From Aquatica leii (Eukaryota > Arthropoda > Insecta > Coleoptera > Lampyridae): a stretch of 64,000 bases of DNA. The notes under the pieces are model-generated. The model did not search any database, was not told where the DNA came from, and saw nothing but the letters and a program-made list of their open reading frames with translations. The stretch spans positions 68,817,389-68,881,388 of the forward strand of contig CM069435.1 in the NCBI GenBank assembly GCA_035610365.1, read 5' to 3'. The stretch's first letter is position 1. The number at the start of each line of letters is the position of its first letter. Shown piece after piece: positions 1 to 12,159 of this stretch. Made by a program: the position numbers and the translations under genes.

Positions 1-1384
1 ACCAAAACAAACAAAATTTTGTCAAAAACGTAAAATTTTTCTCAATAATCTATTTTTATATTACAGCCTTATTTATATAAATTATAGTTAGACAATGAAT
101 GCGCTAAAATTGAAAACACTAATTTGGATACAAAACGCTAGTAGTTTTGGATGCAAACGCAAAATTCATATATTTGGCGATGCTTTTATTGATATCACAG
201 ATTTTCAAGTTACAGATCAGTATATTCTCTTAAAGTCATCTATAAAGATACAGCTTCAGAGATTTTGAAAAGACATCAATCTAGTAATATGATATATGCT
301 GATTATCAAAACCAAAAAACACGATAATAAATTTTTCTTTGGTATATTTTATGTTATACAAAATAAATGGATTCTTTGAAAAATTTGAGTAAATCGCTAG
401 TAATATAACACGTGTTGTAACCATAGTATTAATAAGAACAAGTAAAATACTTCCAAACAAATTTGTCCCTAAAATCGTAAGAGCTTGAATTGGAAGTGGT
501 AAAAAATGCATCGATCCTTTTTACATAATAGAAAAAATTAAAAAAAAAGAGAACAGAAAAAAGATACTCAAGAACATGGATCAGTTGCAATAAATAACCT
601 GTTTAATTTAATTGATAAATTATCAAGTTTTTACCATAAAAATTTAGTTGTGCAATATTTGTGTAAAAAATTAAGTATACATATCCTAGAGGATATAAAC
701 CCAACAACTGATCAAAACAATTCACTATTTGTTGAAAAACTATCTGTTTGAAATTCAAAAATTGCCATTTTCAGGCTAGAATATAAACGTGTCTAATGCT
801 AGATAAAAATATGAAACTCACAGGATCTTTAGTATTTGCTTTAAAGTTCAAGTGTTTGAATTTGCAGTGCTGCTATTTTCACTCTTAGTGTGTCTACAGA
901 TTATTCTAAAGCAAAAATTTAGTTAATTTTTTTTTATAGGTTAATAATATTATTTGCAGTTCGTTACTTTTTTGTATAAAAATTTATAATACACTACGTT
1001 AGTTATATGCTTATGCATATTTAGTTTAGTTTTATCGATTTTATTTTCATCTTACGGTATAGCAAGTAAATTAAATGTTTTTTAAATGTGAAAGTGTGTT
1101 TTTACTTTTATTGAAATTATGAGTATTTCAGCAAGTTTATTAGGTAAATAACATGATAGAAAAAGATTCATATTGATGTTTTTTAAATAATACATTATTT
1201 TTTATTAGAAGACATGACCTATTGGCTTTACAATATTTTATATGATAATCTGTAGTTTGTTCTAAGCTTTCTTATCTCATGGCCTTATTAACTGTACCTA
1301 TTAAACTATCACATGGGTTTTGCCGTAAAAAGTAGCAAACAAATGTCTCTATTCCATAGTCGTCTACATAATAGCATATATTTA
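1..1384. other. AT-rich DNA without recognisable genes
   Basis: I see no reading frame with family resemblance here. The only open stretch of note is a hydrophobic minus-strand frame near 281-511, which has no motif I recognise and is best explained by AT-rich composition. No inverted or tandem repeat of note was seen before the foldback element that follows. Confidence 0.5.
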
Positions 1385-1615
1385 TATAATTTTAAATAAT
1401 TTAATGCCTTTCCCATATACGTAACTGTTTTTTTATTTATTAGTTATTGGCGGCTACATGTTTCGACCTAACGGTCATCATCAGGCCTAATTAATAAATA
1501 AATTAATAAATTAACATTCAACAGTTTCTGTCAAAATGACATGTAGTCGCCAATAACTAATAAATAAAAAAACAGTTACGTATATGGGAAAGGCATTAAA
1601 TTATTTAAAATTATA
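1385..1615. repeat. Foldback element with ~75-bp inverted arms
   Basis: Arms at about 1385-1461 and 1539-1615 are near-perfect reverse complements over roughly 75 bases. They start with an AT-rich tract and run through a block that includes ATATACGTAAC and a GTTATTGGCG segment. The loop is about 77 bases and holds the sequence ACCTAACGGTCATCATCAGG. On the minus strand, the inner edge of the left arm plus the loop forms a hammerhead-ribozyme-like core, annotated separately. No ORF is present, so the element is non-autonomous. I could not find a clear target-site duplication. The architecture parallels the element at 8997-9390. Confidence 0.85.
1452..1487 (-). ncRNA. Hammerhead-like ribozyme core with an extra nucleotide
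   Basis: Read on the minus strand this gives GGC, then CUGAUGA, then one extra U, then a 4-bp helix II (GACC, loop GUUA, GGUC), then GAAAC, then the short palindrome ACAUGU sharing its first AC with GAAAC, then A, then GCC. This is the hammerhead order CUGANGA - helix II - GAAA - helix III - UH - helix I. The deviations are the unpaired U before helix II and a contiguous helix I of only 3 bp (GGC/GCC), with possible AU-rich pairing further out. The same deviations recur at 9083-9120, so they look like a subtype rather than random decay. Self-cleavage is unproven. Confidence 0.45.
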
Positions 1616-2325
1616 ATTAAAAATCCCATTTTGAGCTTTACAATGGATAATACAATCTTATATATTTATATATTTATTGACTGGTTGCTTTGTCAGTAAA
1701 ATAAAGGATTTTTTTAAAGTTTGAATAAGTTCGTTTAATGTAATTAAATTTTTTTTTTTGAAATGCGAAAAACGATACTGTATAGTGTGTGTTAGACAAT
1801 CATTAATCACACAAGTTTTTGTTTTAAGTCATTCGTTTTCTTTAAAATAAATTACAAAAAATCTTTAATATCTATCCAATGTAAAGATTTGTACTTTATC
1901 TTGTACCGTGAATGAATAATTTTCTGAAAAATCAATACACTCTGTACTATCTTTTAAATTTTCTTACGTAAATTTTTACTTTAAAGTACGTTCTGTACAC
2001 ACACTAAGAATACAATAACAAGACGACCAATACAGACATTTAAAATAAAAGCTAAGAACAAAAGGTTCCGTGAGTCTCATATTTTTATGTCGCAGTTGAT
2101 TTTTTGGAATTTAAAAATTTCAAACAAATATTTTTTGCACAAAGATTAGGCTATTTGGGTTGGTTTGTTGAATTTATTTCTTCTATGGTGTTCACTTTAT
2201 TTTTGAGTAACATTAGGTGGTAACATTAAATAACCGAGACACTGGAGTCAGTTAAAACTCACAAAAATCTGTTTAAAGAAACGTATTTTTAGCAGCATGT
2301 CATTATTCGGCGGTATTGACTGTCA
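1616..2325. other. AT-rich spacer
   Basis: No coding or repeat signal that I can support between the foldback element and the next inverted repeat. Confidence 0.5.
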
Positions 2326-2604
2326 TAGTAAGTAAATGGCTATAAAAATGGAAACCTTGAAAGCTGACTTTATACCCGCGTAATTCAAACAAGTTTTGAT
2401 GAGTGAAATACGATGGCGAACATTGCTACGTTACAATGTTTATACGTTGTAATTTTAACCCGCGGTTTATTTAAAACTTATTTGAATTACGCGGGTATAA
2501 AATCAGTTTTCAACGTTTCTATCTCTATAGCCATGTACTTACTATTATTCATGCATAGTAAATTTATACTATGAGATGGCTCTACCATCCTATTTCACTC
2601 ATCA
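2326..2604. repeat. Imperfect inverted repeat related to the 49.5-kb ribozyme satellite
   Basis: Arms at about 2326-2397 and 2474-2544 are imperfect inverted copies containing ACCCGCGTAATTCAAA and its complement. A second outer pair, GATGAGTGAAATAC near 2398 and its near-complement near 2590, overlaps them. The stretch at 2554-2588 (CATAGTAAATTTATACTATG followed by AGATGGCTCTACCATC) matches the satellite monomers at 49.5-51.3 kb in reverse orientation with about one difference. The CCCGCG-AATT arm motif is also shared with those monomers. No hammerhead core is present in this copy. It is probably a ribozyme-less relative or a decayed end of the same element group. Confidence 0.7.
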
Positions 2605-4349
2605 TAAAAACTATCATCTTTTCTTTTTAAAATTTCATTTTAGATGTACAGTTATCTCTAATAGAAAAAAAATTACAGCTAAAGAGAGTGAAGCAGAAAA
2701 ATTACGTTTTTAAAAGGTTTTACCTTGCTCAAGCGGGAACGGAAGGTTATAAAAATTAATTAGGTTTGGGTTTCTTCTTTAGAAGATTTTCTCAAAGTTT
2801 GATCAAAATCTAAAATTAGACAATTTCATATGGAATGTTTCATTCTATATTCGACAAAACACATTGAAACCAGATTAAATAATACACATGTAGTTATAAA
2901 CAAGCAAATACAAGTACGATTATATTAAGTGATCTATGATTTCGATTAATTTCCATGATTGATGAGAGCAATCAGGATCATTCTATTGTGGATGATCAGA
3001 ATGCACAGTAATTGACTATAGCGCAAAAACCGATCATTTTCTGTTATCGTATTTTATAAATTCTTATAATATAATTTAAAAAAATATTTTTAAGAAAAAA
3101 TTACTATAAGATATTTGCAGTACATATGTCAATGAACAAGCGTGAAATTTAGAATTGCAACAAAATTTAATTAAAAAACCATTACAATATTTGTATTATT
3201 AAATTCTGCTGGAGGATAATGCATACGTTGCTAAACTTTTGTAATACAACTCAAAAAATATGTAATTTAAAACTTAAATGCAAATATTTTTTTATTACAA
3301 AATCAGTAGTAGTTTTTTTTACAAAAAAAAGCTAATATCAAAAGGCTTAATAACAATATCTTACTTAGACACAATTTTACGATTTTCTTTAAACAATTAC
3401 GTGCATACCTAAAGAAAAACATTTCAGTAAAGTAATTATTTCGGGTAAAATTTGTTACGGCAGTTATTTTATAAGTGATCTATTCTCGCGATCAGTATTT
3501 TGTATATGATCGATTGATCGACAACTGATAATGTATTTAAAGAAGTATTTATTGTACAAATAAATCATAAAATAGAAGTTGTTTATTCAAAATATTATGT
3601 ATTTTTATCACATCACACATATTATTAAGAAAATCGATTCTTTTGTCAGTACAATATCCAGTTTTTGTAAATCATGGTACATCTGTTGTACTACTATACA
3701 GTATCATGTGACATTGACATTTAATGTCACAAAATACACACCACAAGCATTATTTTAGGCAATATTTATTATTAAACATAGGAAACTGTAACGCATAAAA
3801 ACGCAATCTTGCCCTCTAGTGATAAGTAATTGTACGAACGGTATACTATTTAGAAAAATACTATCGCTATCTAGTCACATAAAACTATACTATATAATTG
3901 TCAAGATCGAATCGCAAAATTTCTCATTCCTGGAGTTATTTGAACGAAATGTGAAGTGAAACTTTAAATTGAACATTAACTTAATGCGTTTTTGGCCTGG
4001 GAATATTTAAATTTGAAAATAAAGATTAAAAAAATTCAAAAGTTGATTAGGTTTAATGCTAAATTAAACCCAGAAAAAGAAAAATACGGGAAATTTTGAC
4101 ATTCCTTGACCTACACTATAGTTTTTTTTATTAATATGCATATAAAACGTCTTACAAAAACACATTTAGCAGTATTTGAGAAATAGCGGCATGTCTACAA
4201 TTTACTAGGTCCGCCATCTGCCGACAATTTTAAAAAATTGGCCGGCTTAACACACGCTAATAAAAAATTATAAAAGATATATAAATAACGAAATGATTAA
4301 AAAAGTTTATGAATTTGGGTGGGCAGGCATGTTGCTAAGGATGGTCATT
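2605..4349. other. AT-rich intergenic DNA
   Basis: No coding sequence or structured repeat that I can support. Short simple-sequence tracts only. Confidence 0.5.
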
Positions 4350-4398
4350 TTATGTCAATAAACAGAAATATTCTACATGTTTCTGTTTATTGACATAA
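4350..4398. repeat. Perfect 19-bp hairpin
   Basis: TTATGTCAATAAACAGAAA at 4350-4368 is exactly inverted at 4380-4398, with an 11-base loop. The right arm overlaps the start of the open frame that follows. It may mark a foldback insertion or an inversion junction. A regulatory role is not supported by anything else visible. Confidence 0.85.
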
Positions 4399-4781
4399 CA
4401 AAAACACTTCTGGGTCTAGCATATTGTAATGTTGGTATTATTTCTGGCCGAAAGCATGCGTTTTTAACTATGCAGTGCACGCCGCTTAATAAAATCACGT
4501 TGGGACTTGAGGTTTTTGATGACAATAACCAAATGATAACAATATCCAAAATTCAGAAAAACAATGCTTATTTGTCAGAAAGCAGTAAATACATACAACG
4601 TGTATGTGATTAACAGGTTATTAATTTAGAACGTGAAATTAAAGCGTCAATACATGCAAAAAAAATTATAAAACGTTTACGCAAAGCAGTTGACACCGTT
4701 AATAAAAAGAAATCAAAACATCGTGAAGATGTTTCATTCACTAAGAGCAATCTGCTTACAATAAACATAAATACAAAATAA
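4377..4781 (+). pseudogene. Unrecognised open frame with one in-frame stop
   Basis: A frame opens with ATG at 4377, stops at a TAA at 4611-4613, and continues in the same frame to a TAA at 4779-4781, about 134 codons in all. The first part has a mixed, protein-like composition. The second part is rich in Lys, Arg and Glu (for example KKIIKRLRKAVDTVNKKK), unlike random AT-rich translation. The ATG lies in the loop and the right arm of the 4350-4398 hairpin starts at codon 2, so the true 5' end may be lost. I do not recognise the family. A transposon-derived fragment is the most likely source given the surroundings. Confidence 0.3.
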
Positions 4782-6585
4782 CGTTATCACATAAGACGTA
4801 GTTCATTTAAATTGTTAATCTAAGAAGGCACGTGATTTCCAAGTTAATTCTCGATGATAACGTATTTACATATAGTGAAATAATGTACCGTTTCATAAAT
4901 CAGTCAAATACTTAAACAAATAAATAACACTGCAAAAATAAGATAAATATGCAAAACAACTATTTTTACAGTACAATGATAAAATTTTTCACTCTAAACA
5001 AGCGTATTTTGAAAATTCAGTTTAATAATGCATACAAAATAAGTTATTGATCATGTATAGAAACAAGCCGGAAAATAAACTGATAACATAAACCAAAATT
5101 ATGATTACTATAAGCGACGTTTTTTATGTAGTAGCATGCGTCCGGATTGTTACTTAATAAAGTGATAACATTACCTAAATTAAAACATTATCCGTGATTC
5201 CGATAAGCGGCGAACGCTGTAATAATAATTCATACCAAAATTTAAATCATTAATTTGGTTCTGAAGTTCGAATCTTTCAAGCATCGCCCTGTATTTATTG
5301 CTAAAGATACATCTAAAGTGCTTATAAGCTTGTATATTTATATTTTATGTGTCTTTTGTTCTCAGAGTTTTAAGCATCAAAGCAAATTAACTGGTAAAGC
5401 ATTGCTTAGCACGTATGTCGAAACTAATAGCGTGTGTAAGTAGCTTACTTGTACCGCCAGCGTTTGCAATCTTTTAATAACCAAAAACGATTTAAGGTTT
5501 TGCATTTAGTTATTACCGTGTTTTCACTATCAACATTTAACATGAATAAAAAATCTGTTTTCATGTAAAGCTATTTCATTGTTTAACTACAATGTATATA
5601 AACAAGGATTAGAGTTAATAACTTACAGTATCAATGCTAATTTTTGTAGATAATCTGTAACACAAATTTCTATTATGATTATTCTGTTAGCGTTATTTTA
5701 ACGTATATCTTATTAATAACTGTTCATTTACCTAGAAGCTCACACAAAACTTTCTACAAAAAGAGCAAAAGGCAACCCACTTGCAAATCCAAGTACAGTG
5801 TAGTCTAAGAACGAAAATCTCATTAAGAAAATTTAAATCTCAGAAACCAAAAAAAATCTATGCAATTAATTTACATAAATTTTTTTAAATATAAATGACA
5901 CGATGCAATTTCGCTCAATATGCATCTGTAAAGTTTGGTTACATATTTATCTCTTAAGCGAAGAACGTGGGGTTGCTAAATAAGACTGATATGATCCTGT
6001 GGCTCCCCTAACCATAACTAGCGGTGCTTAGGTACAGGTGCGCTTACGTTGAGTATTTTGGTAAATACCTTATAAAACGTTTGGTTATATTTAAAAAAAC
6101 ATTGCGTTTTTTGCTATGAAAACAAGATTTTGTTCAGTGGCAAAAGCATGAAACACCACGGTTTTGGTTTAAAAATTCTGACAACAGAGCTGTGAACATC
6201 AAGGAACTGCAAACTTTGAGACCAAGTTGTAGGAATTTGACTTTTTTTATTAACTAAAAATTCTTCTCTGAGTGGTAAAGTTATTTAACAGAAGATAATG
6301 TTTTTTCTACTTTTAAAATTACACAGTTGCTAATAGCACCGGCATCTACAAACGTTCTTGTCTGTATCTACAAATCTGTAAAAGCCACGACAGGTACAAA
6401 AACTTTAAGACTAACAATCTACTTTAAGTAGTTTATGAATTTGTTTACGGTTCCGATAATCAGCTGATTTGTAAAGCTATTTACAAATCAAACGTTGGCT
6501 GATTTTGTACGGCACATCCGTAATTTACCCGTAACGGAAATACAAGCTACTAGCTTAATATAATTTGGCGAGTGGATGAAGGTCT
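4782..6585. other. AT-rich DNA, possible decayed element
   Basis: No supported gene. The stretch around 5945-6060 is less AT-rich than its surroundings and has no recognisable motif. A short inverted repeat (GATTTGTAAA and its complement) lies near 6467-6490, just before a repeat that recurs at 40.9 kb. Confidence 0.4.
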
Positions 6586-6860
6586 CGGTGTGCTGATCAT
6601 AAAGTAAATTAAAAAAAAGCCGAAGCAATTAAAAGTTAGTAGTGGAATATACCGTTTAAATCTATCCAACACTAAAAACAACAAATGAGAAAACACAGGT
6701 TATAACAACGAATGTATTTATTTTATTAAAAAAAAAAGGGGTTAGAAAGAAAGAAACAATTTAAAATTACATAATTGTGATCAATTAAGAGTATTTAGGT
6801 AAATATCACAGACAATCGTTGATGCAAGTCTCTTTCGGTGGGGCAACACATCGTACATAA
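6586..6860 (+). repeat. Dispersed repeat, copy related to 40.9 kb
   Basis: From about 6586 the sequence runs parallel to 40875-41112: GTGTGCTGATCA against GTGTGCTAATCA, then matching blocks around ACACAGGTTATA/ATACAGGTTATA, an A-rich tract with GAAAGAAA, CAATTAAGAGT, and CGTTGATGCAGG/CGTTGATGCAAG. Identity is patchy with small indels, so these are old copies of one family in the same orientation. No ORF is shared. A solo LTR or non-autonomous element is possible. The boundaries are approximate. Confidence 0.6.
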
Positions 6861-8982
6861 CATAAAACTTGTTGATCTAACTTTTACATTCTAAAGAAAC
6901 AAATTTACATTAGTGAATATAACACAAATATCTAATATCTCATGATTAAACAAAACAGAGCGCACCGTTTAATAATATATTTCTTTAAAAAAAATTATAT
7001 TGAATTGTGACAACAAGCATAATATGTACGTACAGTTGTGCGTACAAACGACTAACAACGCAGATTAAAAAAATTAAATACGTAATACAATAGTCATAAT
7101 TTGTTTTTTTGCAATGCGGTTAGCTAACGGCACCATCTCACAATTTCCGAAAATTTGCTGAAAAGTACATTATAACGTATATAGCGTATTCTCAAATAAA
7201 TTCCTCAGATTTATCCAATCGATGAGAAAATACCTGATGTGTCAAGTTTTCCCCAAATTAATACTGATATTTCGGTAAATAGACTTTTACACCACCATTT
7301 TAAATGTTTTATAAATTGTAGCGTTATTATAAAAATGTTTCCAAGGTGAACAAACAGGCGTCAATATCTCAACAATAATAAGACACGTGTAGGTAGCCAA
7401 AGTTGCTAATGACAAAATAGAAAATGAAATTCTTGCCCTAAAGAATCTCTCAACACAAACGCATCTTAACCCGTTATTTACTTCACAAAATCGACGTGGA
7501 TAATGTAAGATATTTAATATTAGAGAAACCCCACGAGGTTTTATGCGTCTGACCTTTGTTCTGCACGAAATCAAAGTAGTTGATTTAAAATGTAACCGAC
7601 AATGTCGCAAGGACACATGATTGTATGTAAAAAGCAGTTCTGAGACAAAATTCACATAGAAAAATCACGCCAAAATATTTTTAACATAACAAACTATGCT
7701 TGTTATTTTAATACCAGAAAACAATCTTATATTTTAACAATACCGAAATAGCTTGCAGCAGCATTGAATTTTAAATGAAGCGGGTTTGGTAAAAGTAAGC
7801 GATAAGTATTATGGTTTTCCAAACAAGTTATCGTACCAAATTGACGTTCTCCGGTATTTAGAAAATGCCATTCAATCATACTTACTGGTTGCCTCTAATT
7901 TATATCGTTTTATCTGATATTTTAATTGTTTGTTTTGTATGACACTTAAACCACACGTCGCGTCAGTTATCGTAATTCTAGCACTTCTATAAATCCAAAC
8001 ATTTTGGAATTTTGAACATGGTGTTTCGGATACCAAATAACATAGCTAAAACTACAGTTTTTTCTTAGTTGTGCCAATTTGTAACGGTGTTTGGTAACTT
8101 AAATCAATTATCTTTTTGATACATATAATTAATGCCGTTCCACTGCGCTACGGTGTTGCTTGTAAATATGAGTTTTGTAACACAACCGATTATTTTTCTA
8201 GATGCACTTCAGCAACCGTTGGCTAAAATTGACTTTTAACGCTGCTGATATTTATTTATAGTGACTGTGTTTGCAAAATTATATAAATGTAGCAAGGTTT
8301 TAACAAATGATAAATAACTTGATTTAACAATCAGTTAACTCACCTACTTATTAAAACACGATATAATAGGCAAATTAGTTAGTTGGATTAGACAAAAAAT
8401 ATTTTAGTACAATTGTGATCTTTTGGTTTAATCTAACAGTTAAAGATAGTTACCCAAGTACGTAGCGGTGATTGAAAAATGTTACTTACGGTTTAAAGTA
8501 TGTCATAAAAAAAAATTTTTACCGAGAACGAATCTTAAAAAAAGTTTTACCAAGAACAGGTTTTAGAAGAAAGATTATTTTGTAAGACCAGGCGTTTGCT
8601 TTTATACCAGTTTTGATTTTTATTGAACGATTGTTGAGTCAGAAAGATTTCTATAATGAAAATGTAAATAAAAGTAAACCACATTTTTGAGTCTAAAACT
8701 CACGCGTAATTGAAAAACATTTATATTTAATTTTAATTGCCATTATTAGCATTCTGTGACAAAGAGTATAAATGGTTAATGTAAAAATATTTTAATATTT
8801 AATGTTATTATATATATATTGCTAGGTAAAATTGTAAAATTATAAGAAAATACAAAAATTAATAATATACGATCGACGAATAATAATACTGTGTTCTTCC
8901 GTAAACAAAAATTTGGTATTATATAACTGCGTAAAAAATAATTGATATTTCTAATTATAAATAAGCAAAAATATAGTGGTAG
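6861..8982. other. AT-rich DNA without supported genes
   Basis: A 122-codon minus-strand frame at 7287-7655 is the longest open stretch but shows no motif, domain or repeat relationship I recognise, so I do not call it a gene. No structured repeats were seen. Confidence 0.4.
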
Positions 8983-9404
8983 CAAACATATAAAATGTTA
9001 TTTTATTATTAACCAATAATATATATATTTTTAAATAATTTATTAAGTTTTGGTTAAGCTTTTTTATTTTTTTATTAATTTTGCCGACAGTTTCAACTAA
9101 TTTTTAGTCATCATCAGGGCTATAAGGAAACATATATATAAAATATTATAAAACTTATAAATTCTTTCCCTAATTAACATTTTTCAAATATAAAAAAATT
9201 TAAATTTACAATATTTCAAACATGAAAAAATTATTTTGAAATATGCCTACTTAAAACAAAAATAATAATAATATTACAAATTTAAATTAAATTACTATAA
9301 ATTTTACTTAATTTTTTTATTAATTTTGTCGGCAAAATTAATAAAAAAATAAAAAAGCTTAACCAAAACTTAATAAATTATTTAAAAATACAAACATATA
9401 AAAT
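8983..9404. mobile_element. Foldback insertion with 14-bp target duplication
   Basis: Inverted arms at about 9026-9088 and 9328-9390 match over roughly 62 bases. They begin with TATTTTTAAATAATTTATTA and run through a GTTAAGC block to GCCGAC. The 14-mer CAAACATATAAAAT is present exactly at 8983-8996 and at 9391-9404, which reads as a target-site duplication bounding an insertion of 394 bp (8997-9390). The loop side of the left arm carries a hammerhead-like core on the minus strand. There is no ORF. The layout parallels the 1385-1615 foldback, although arm sequences differ. Confidence 0.8.
9083..9120 (-). ncRNA. Hammerhead-like ribozyme core, same subtype as 1.45 kb
   Basis: On the minus strand: GCC, CUGAUGA, an extra U, a 6-bp helix II (GACUAA, AAA loop, UUAGUU), GAAAC, UGU, C, then GGC. 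Thus CUGAUGA and GAAA are both present. Helix III would be a 2-bp AC/GU pair around a 1-nt loop, and helix I would be GCC/GGC. The extra U and the 3-bp GGC-type helix I repeat the oddities of the 1452-1487 copy. Helix II differs in sequence but keeps pairing, which argues for a maintained structure. Catalysis is untested. Confidence 0.45.
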
Positions 9405-12159
9405 AATTCTTAATAAATATTTTATTGACATCTTTGACTAAAAAGTCTGTGTTGTATTTTTTAATTAGTTTTAATTAATCTATTTAATTCTAAGCCAAAA
9501 ATTAGGTGTATACAATAAAATTAAAAAAGTATTAATAAAAACTAATCAAAAGAATTAGGTACATATTTCTAATTTACTTATTAATTTGAAAAATTAATAT
9601 TTAATACTCAGAAACTGTCACTTCACGATTTTGTAATTGCAATTACTATTTAAATTTAGTAGATAAGTGAATTTGTCTGAATAACTAATTGCTTAAATAT
9701 TTTAAGACATATTATTTTATTTTATTCATACATTGGCATAGACTTAAACTACATATGTTTTGTATTTGATTATTAGAATGTTTTTGACTATTCAATAACT
9801 AAAATCTACTTTATTTATTTACTGATATTTGTATTTTAAATTATAAATTCTAAACAAGTTGTAGCAAACAAGAGCTGCAATCAAAACAAAACCGTTAGAT
9901 TAACTTATGTATTTGTTAAAATTTTTGCTCATTTTTTTTAATATTTGTTTTTGTGCAAACAAAATTTTTTTTTGTAAAAATAATTAATCAATAAAGTTAA
10001 AAAATTAATTAGTTAATTATGTACAATAACAAAAAGAATTAAAAAAAATTACACTTCAACGTAGTGGTCTTATATTATAAAATCTATAAATGTGCAAAAC
10101 TATAAACAAGTATATAATGTACAAAAAAATTGTTTAATTAAAAATTAATTTGATAACACATTTTATAAAAACAGATGATATTTATTTGAAAAATGCTCAT
10201 TCAAAATGCGTTATTCAATGGTAGCCAAACTAACCTTTTTTTTAAATTCAACTGTAATTTTATTTGAATTGGAAAATTGTAAACGGTTGAATGTAAGCAC
10301 GTCTTGCTGAGAAATGGGAAACCTTAATTTAACTTCTGAAGGACTATTTTACTGCTTTAAGTGAAATCGGACCCAAACGGTTTTCGGTCGACATTTAAAA
10401 AAGGACAGTAAATTGATGTAATTTGGAATGTCGAAGAAATTTGAAGATAAACTTATGTAGACAAGGTATAAAAGCAATGGTACTTTTTATATCAATTTTT
10501 TAGAGCTTTATTTGTCACTTCATGATTAAAGTTAGAAAAATTACTTTAATTATCAAATAATATTGTTTTCTTAAATTTATAAAACGAACAAGAAAAATCA
10601 CTTACATTTTAAAAAGCACAAAAATAAATTAACATCATCAATATATTTTAGACACACTACTTTGCATTTTTATTAAGTTCGTATTAGCGTAAATTAATTT
10701 TCAACTTTCATTAATCGATCTTGACAGTTAATTTAGAAAAAACAATTACTGTTTTATGGACGTTTCTAAATAAATAATAAACATTTATGTTTATATATTA
10801 AATATTGTGTTATGATTTTGTTTGCCTTACAAACAAATTTATATTATACATATTGCAATATAATTTAAAACATTATGCTTATGTCAAACGTTAAAGATTG
10901 TGAAAGTGTAAATTTAATTTTTTATAATTAAATAATTTTGGTTTAAATAAAAAAAAATATATATTTAGATTAGAGCGCCTAAAATAATTATTTTATAGGT
11001 ACAATTTGTTTTAGATATTTAAATAATTAATTGATGTTATGAATGATAGGATTATTCTCTAAATGAATCATATTCTACCTCGGTTCCTCTGTTCATTCAA
11101 TAAATTGTAACTTGAAACAGTTTGATAAATTGTAATACAATTGATTCATTTACATTTTTTTAAATGAAAAATAAACTTTGAAATTGCAAGAAAATACTCT
11201 ATGATTATATATGTTACTAATTTATTTGACATCGAATTTTGAATTTATAATATTTTTTATATTGTAGTTGAAATATGTGAACAAAGTTTTAGTAGCAACT
11301 ACATTTTTAATAACTATATTTTATCTTATATTTTTGTTTACAACGCATATACTGCTTATTTAAATAATAATTTCTTTTTATGGTGACGTCTGAGTTATTT
11401 TAATGTTTTAACAAGTGGTTTAATCTGATATATATTTTTAATAGTTTTTTCCCTGGGTGATTTTTAAAATTTTTGATATTGCATGGGTAATTATAAACAA
11501 ACTTTTATTTGTGGGTCAGATTTGAGTTAGTTTGGGTTGTTTGGGCAATTTAGTAAAAGAAGAATTGAAAAATTAAACGTCTTTTGCTAAAATATAATAG
11601 AGTACATTGCGACAATCAAATTTCATATTTTTTACATGTTTTCGTTGTTCTGATGTACTGGGGTGCCAGATAAGAATGCAAAGTGCTGTATCTCGTAAAT
11701 TATTTGTCGTAGATACTTGCGGTTAAAAAGTGATATTAATAGTGGCCAAAAGAAAATCTTGAAAATTATTTTCAGGTTTTTAAAATGGTGGCTAAGGAGC
11801 GTAACCGCTGTCTAAAACTTTAATTTTTTACTAAAATACACTTACTATATGTACCAAAAAAATGTTTTTTAAAGCTAAGCATCATTTGAGTAATTTTTGT
11901 TTAACATTTTTTGACATATTCATTAAAATAAAGTAGTGGGGCGTAATTCAATGTTTTTTATAAATAAACAGTTGTAGCTTTTAAACGACTAAACGGATTT
12001 TAACCAACTCGGTCTCGTTGTAAAACACATTTATTGCTCGATCAAACCCATCTTATCTGTTATTTCCGATTTTTACTGATGCCGTTAGAGCGTGTTTTTA
12101 CTTTTCTATAAGGAAAGTACAGCGATCGCAATTTTTTTTCAAAAATTTTTTTTGAAGAA
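9405..12159. other. Very AT-rich intergenic DNA
   Basis: I see no coding frame, inverted repeat or motif I can support. The block 11500-12110 is slightly less AT-rich and may be an old repeat, without recognisable features. Confidence 0.5.

Noticed and set aside
7287..7655. 122-codon minus-strand open frame
   Set aside because: Among the longer open frames in gene-free DNA, but no motif, no repeat relationship and no upstream signal; consistent with chance.
8010..8040. Possible hammerhead fragment GTGTTTCGGATACC
   Set aside because: There is no CUGANGA partner in the right place on either strand.
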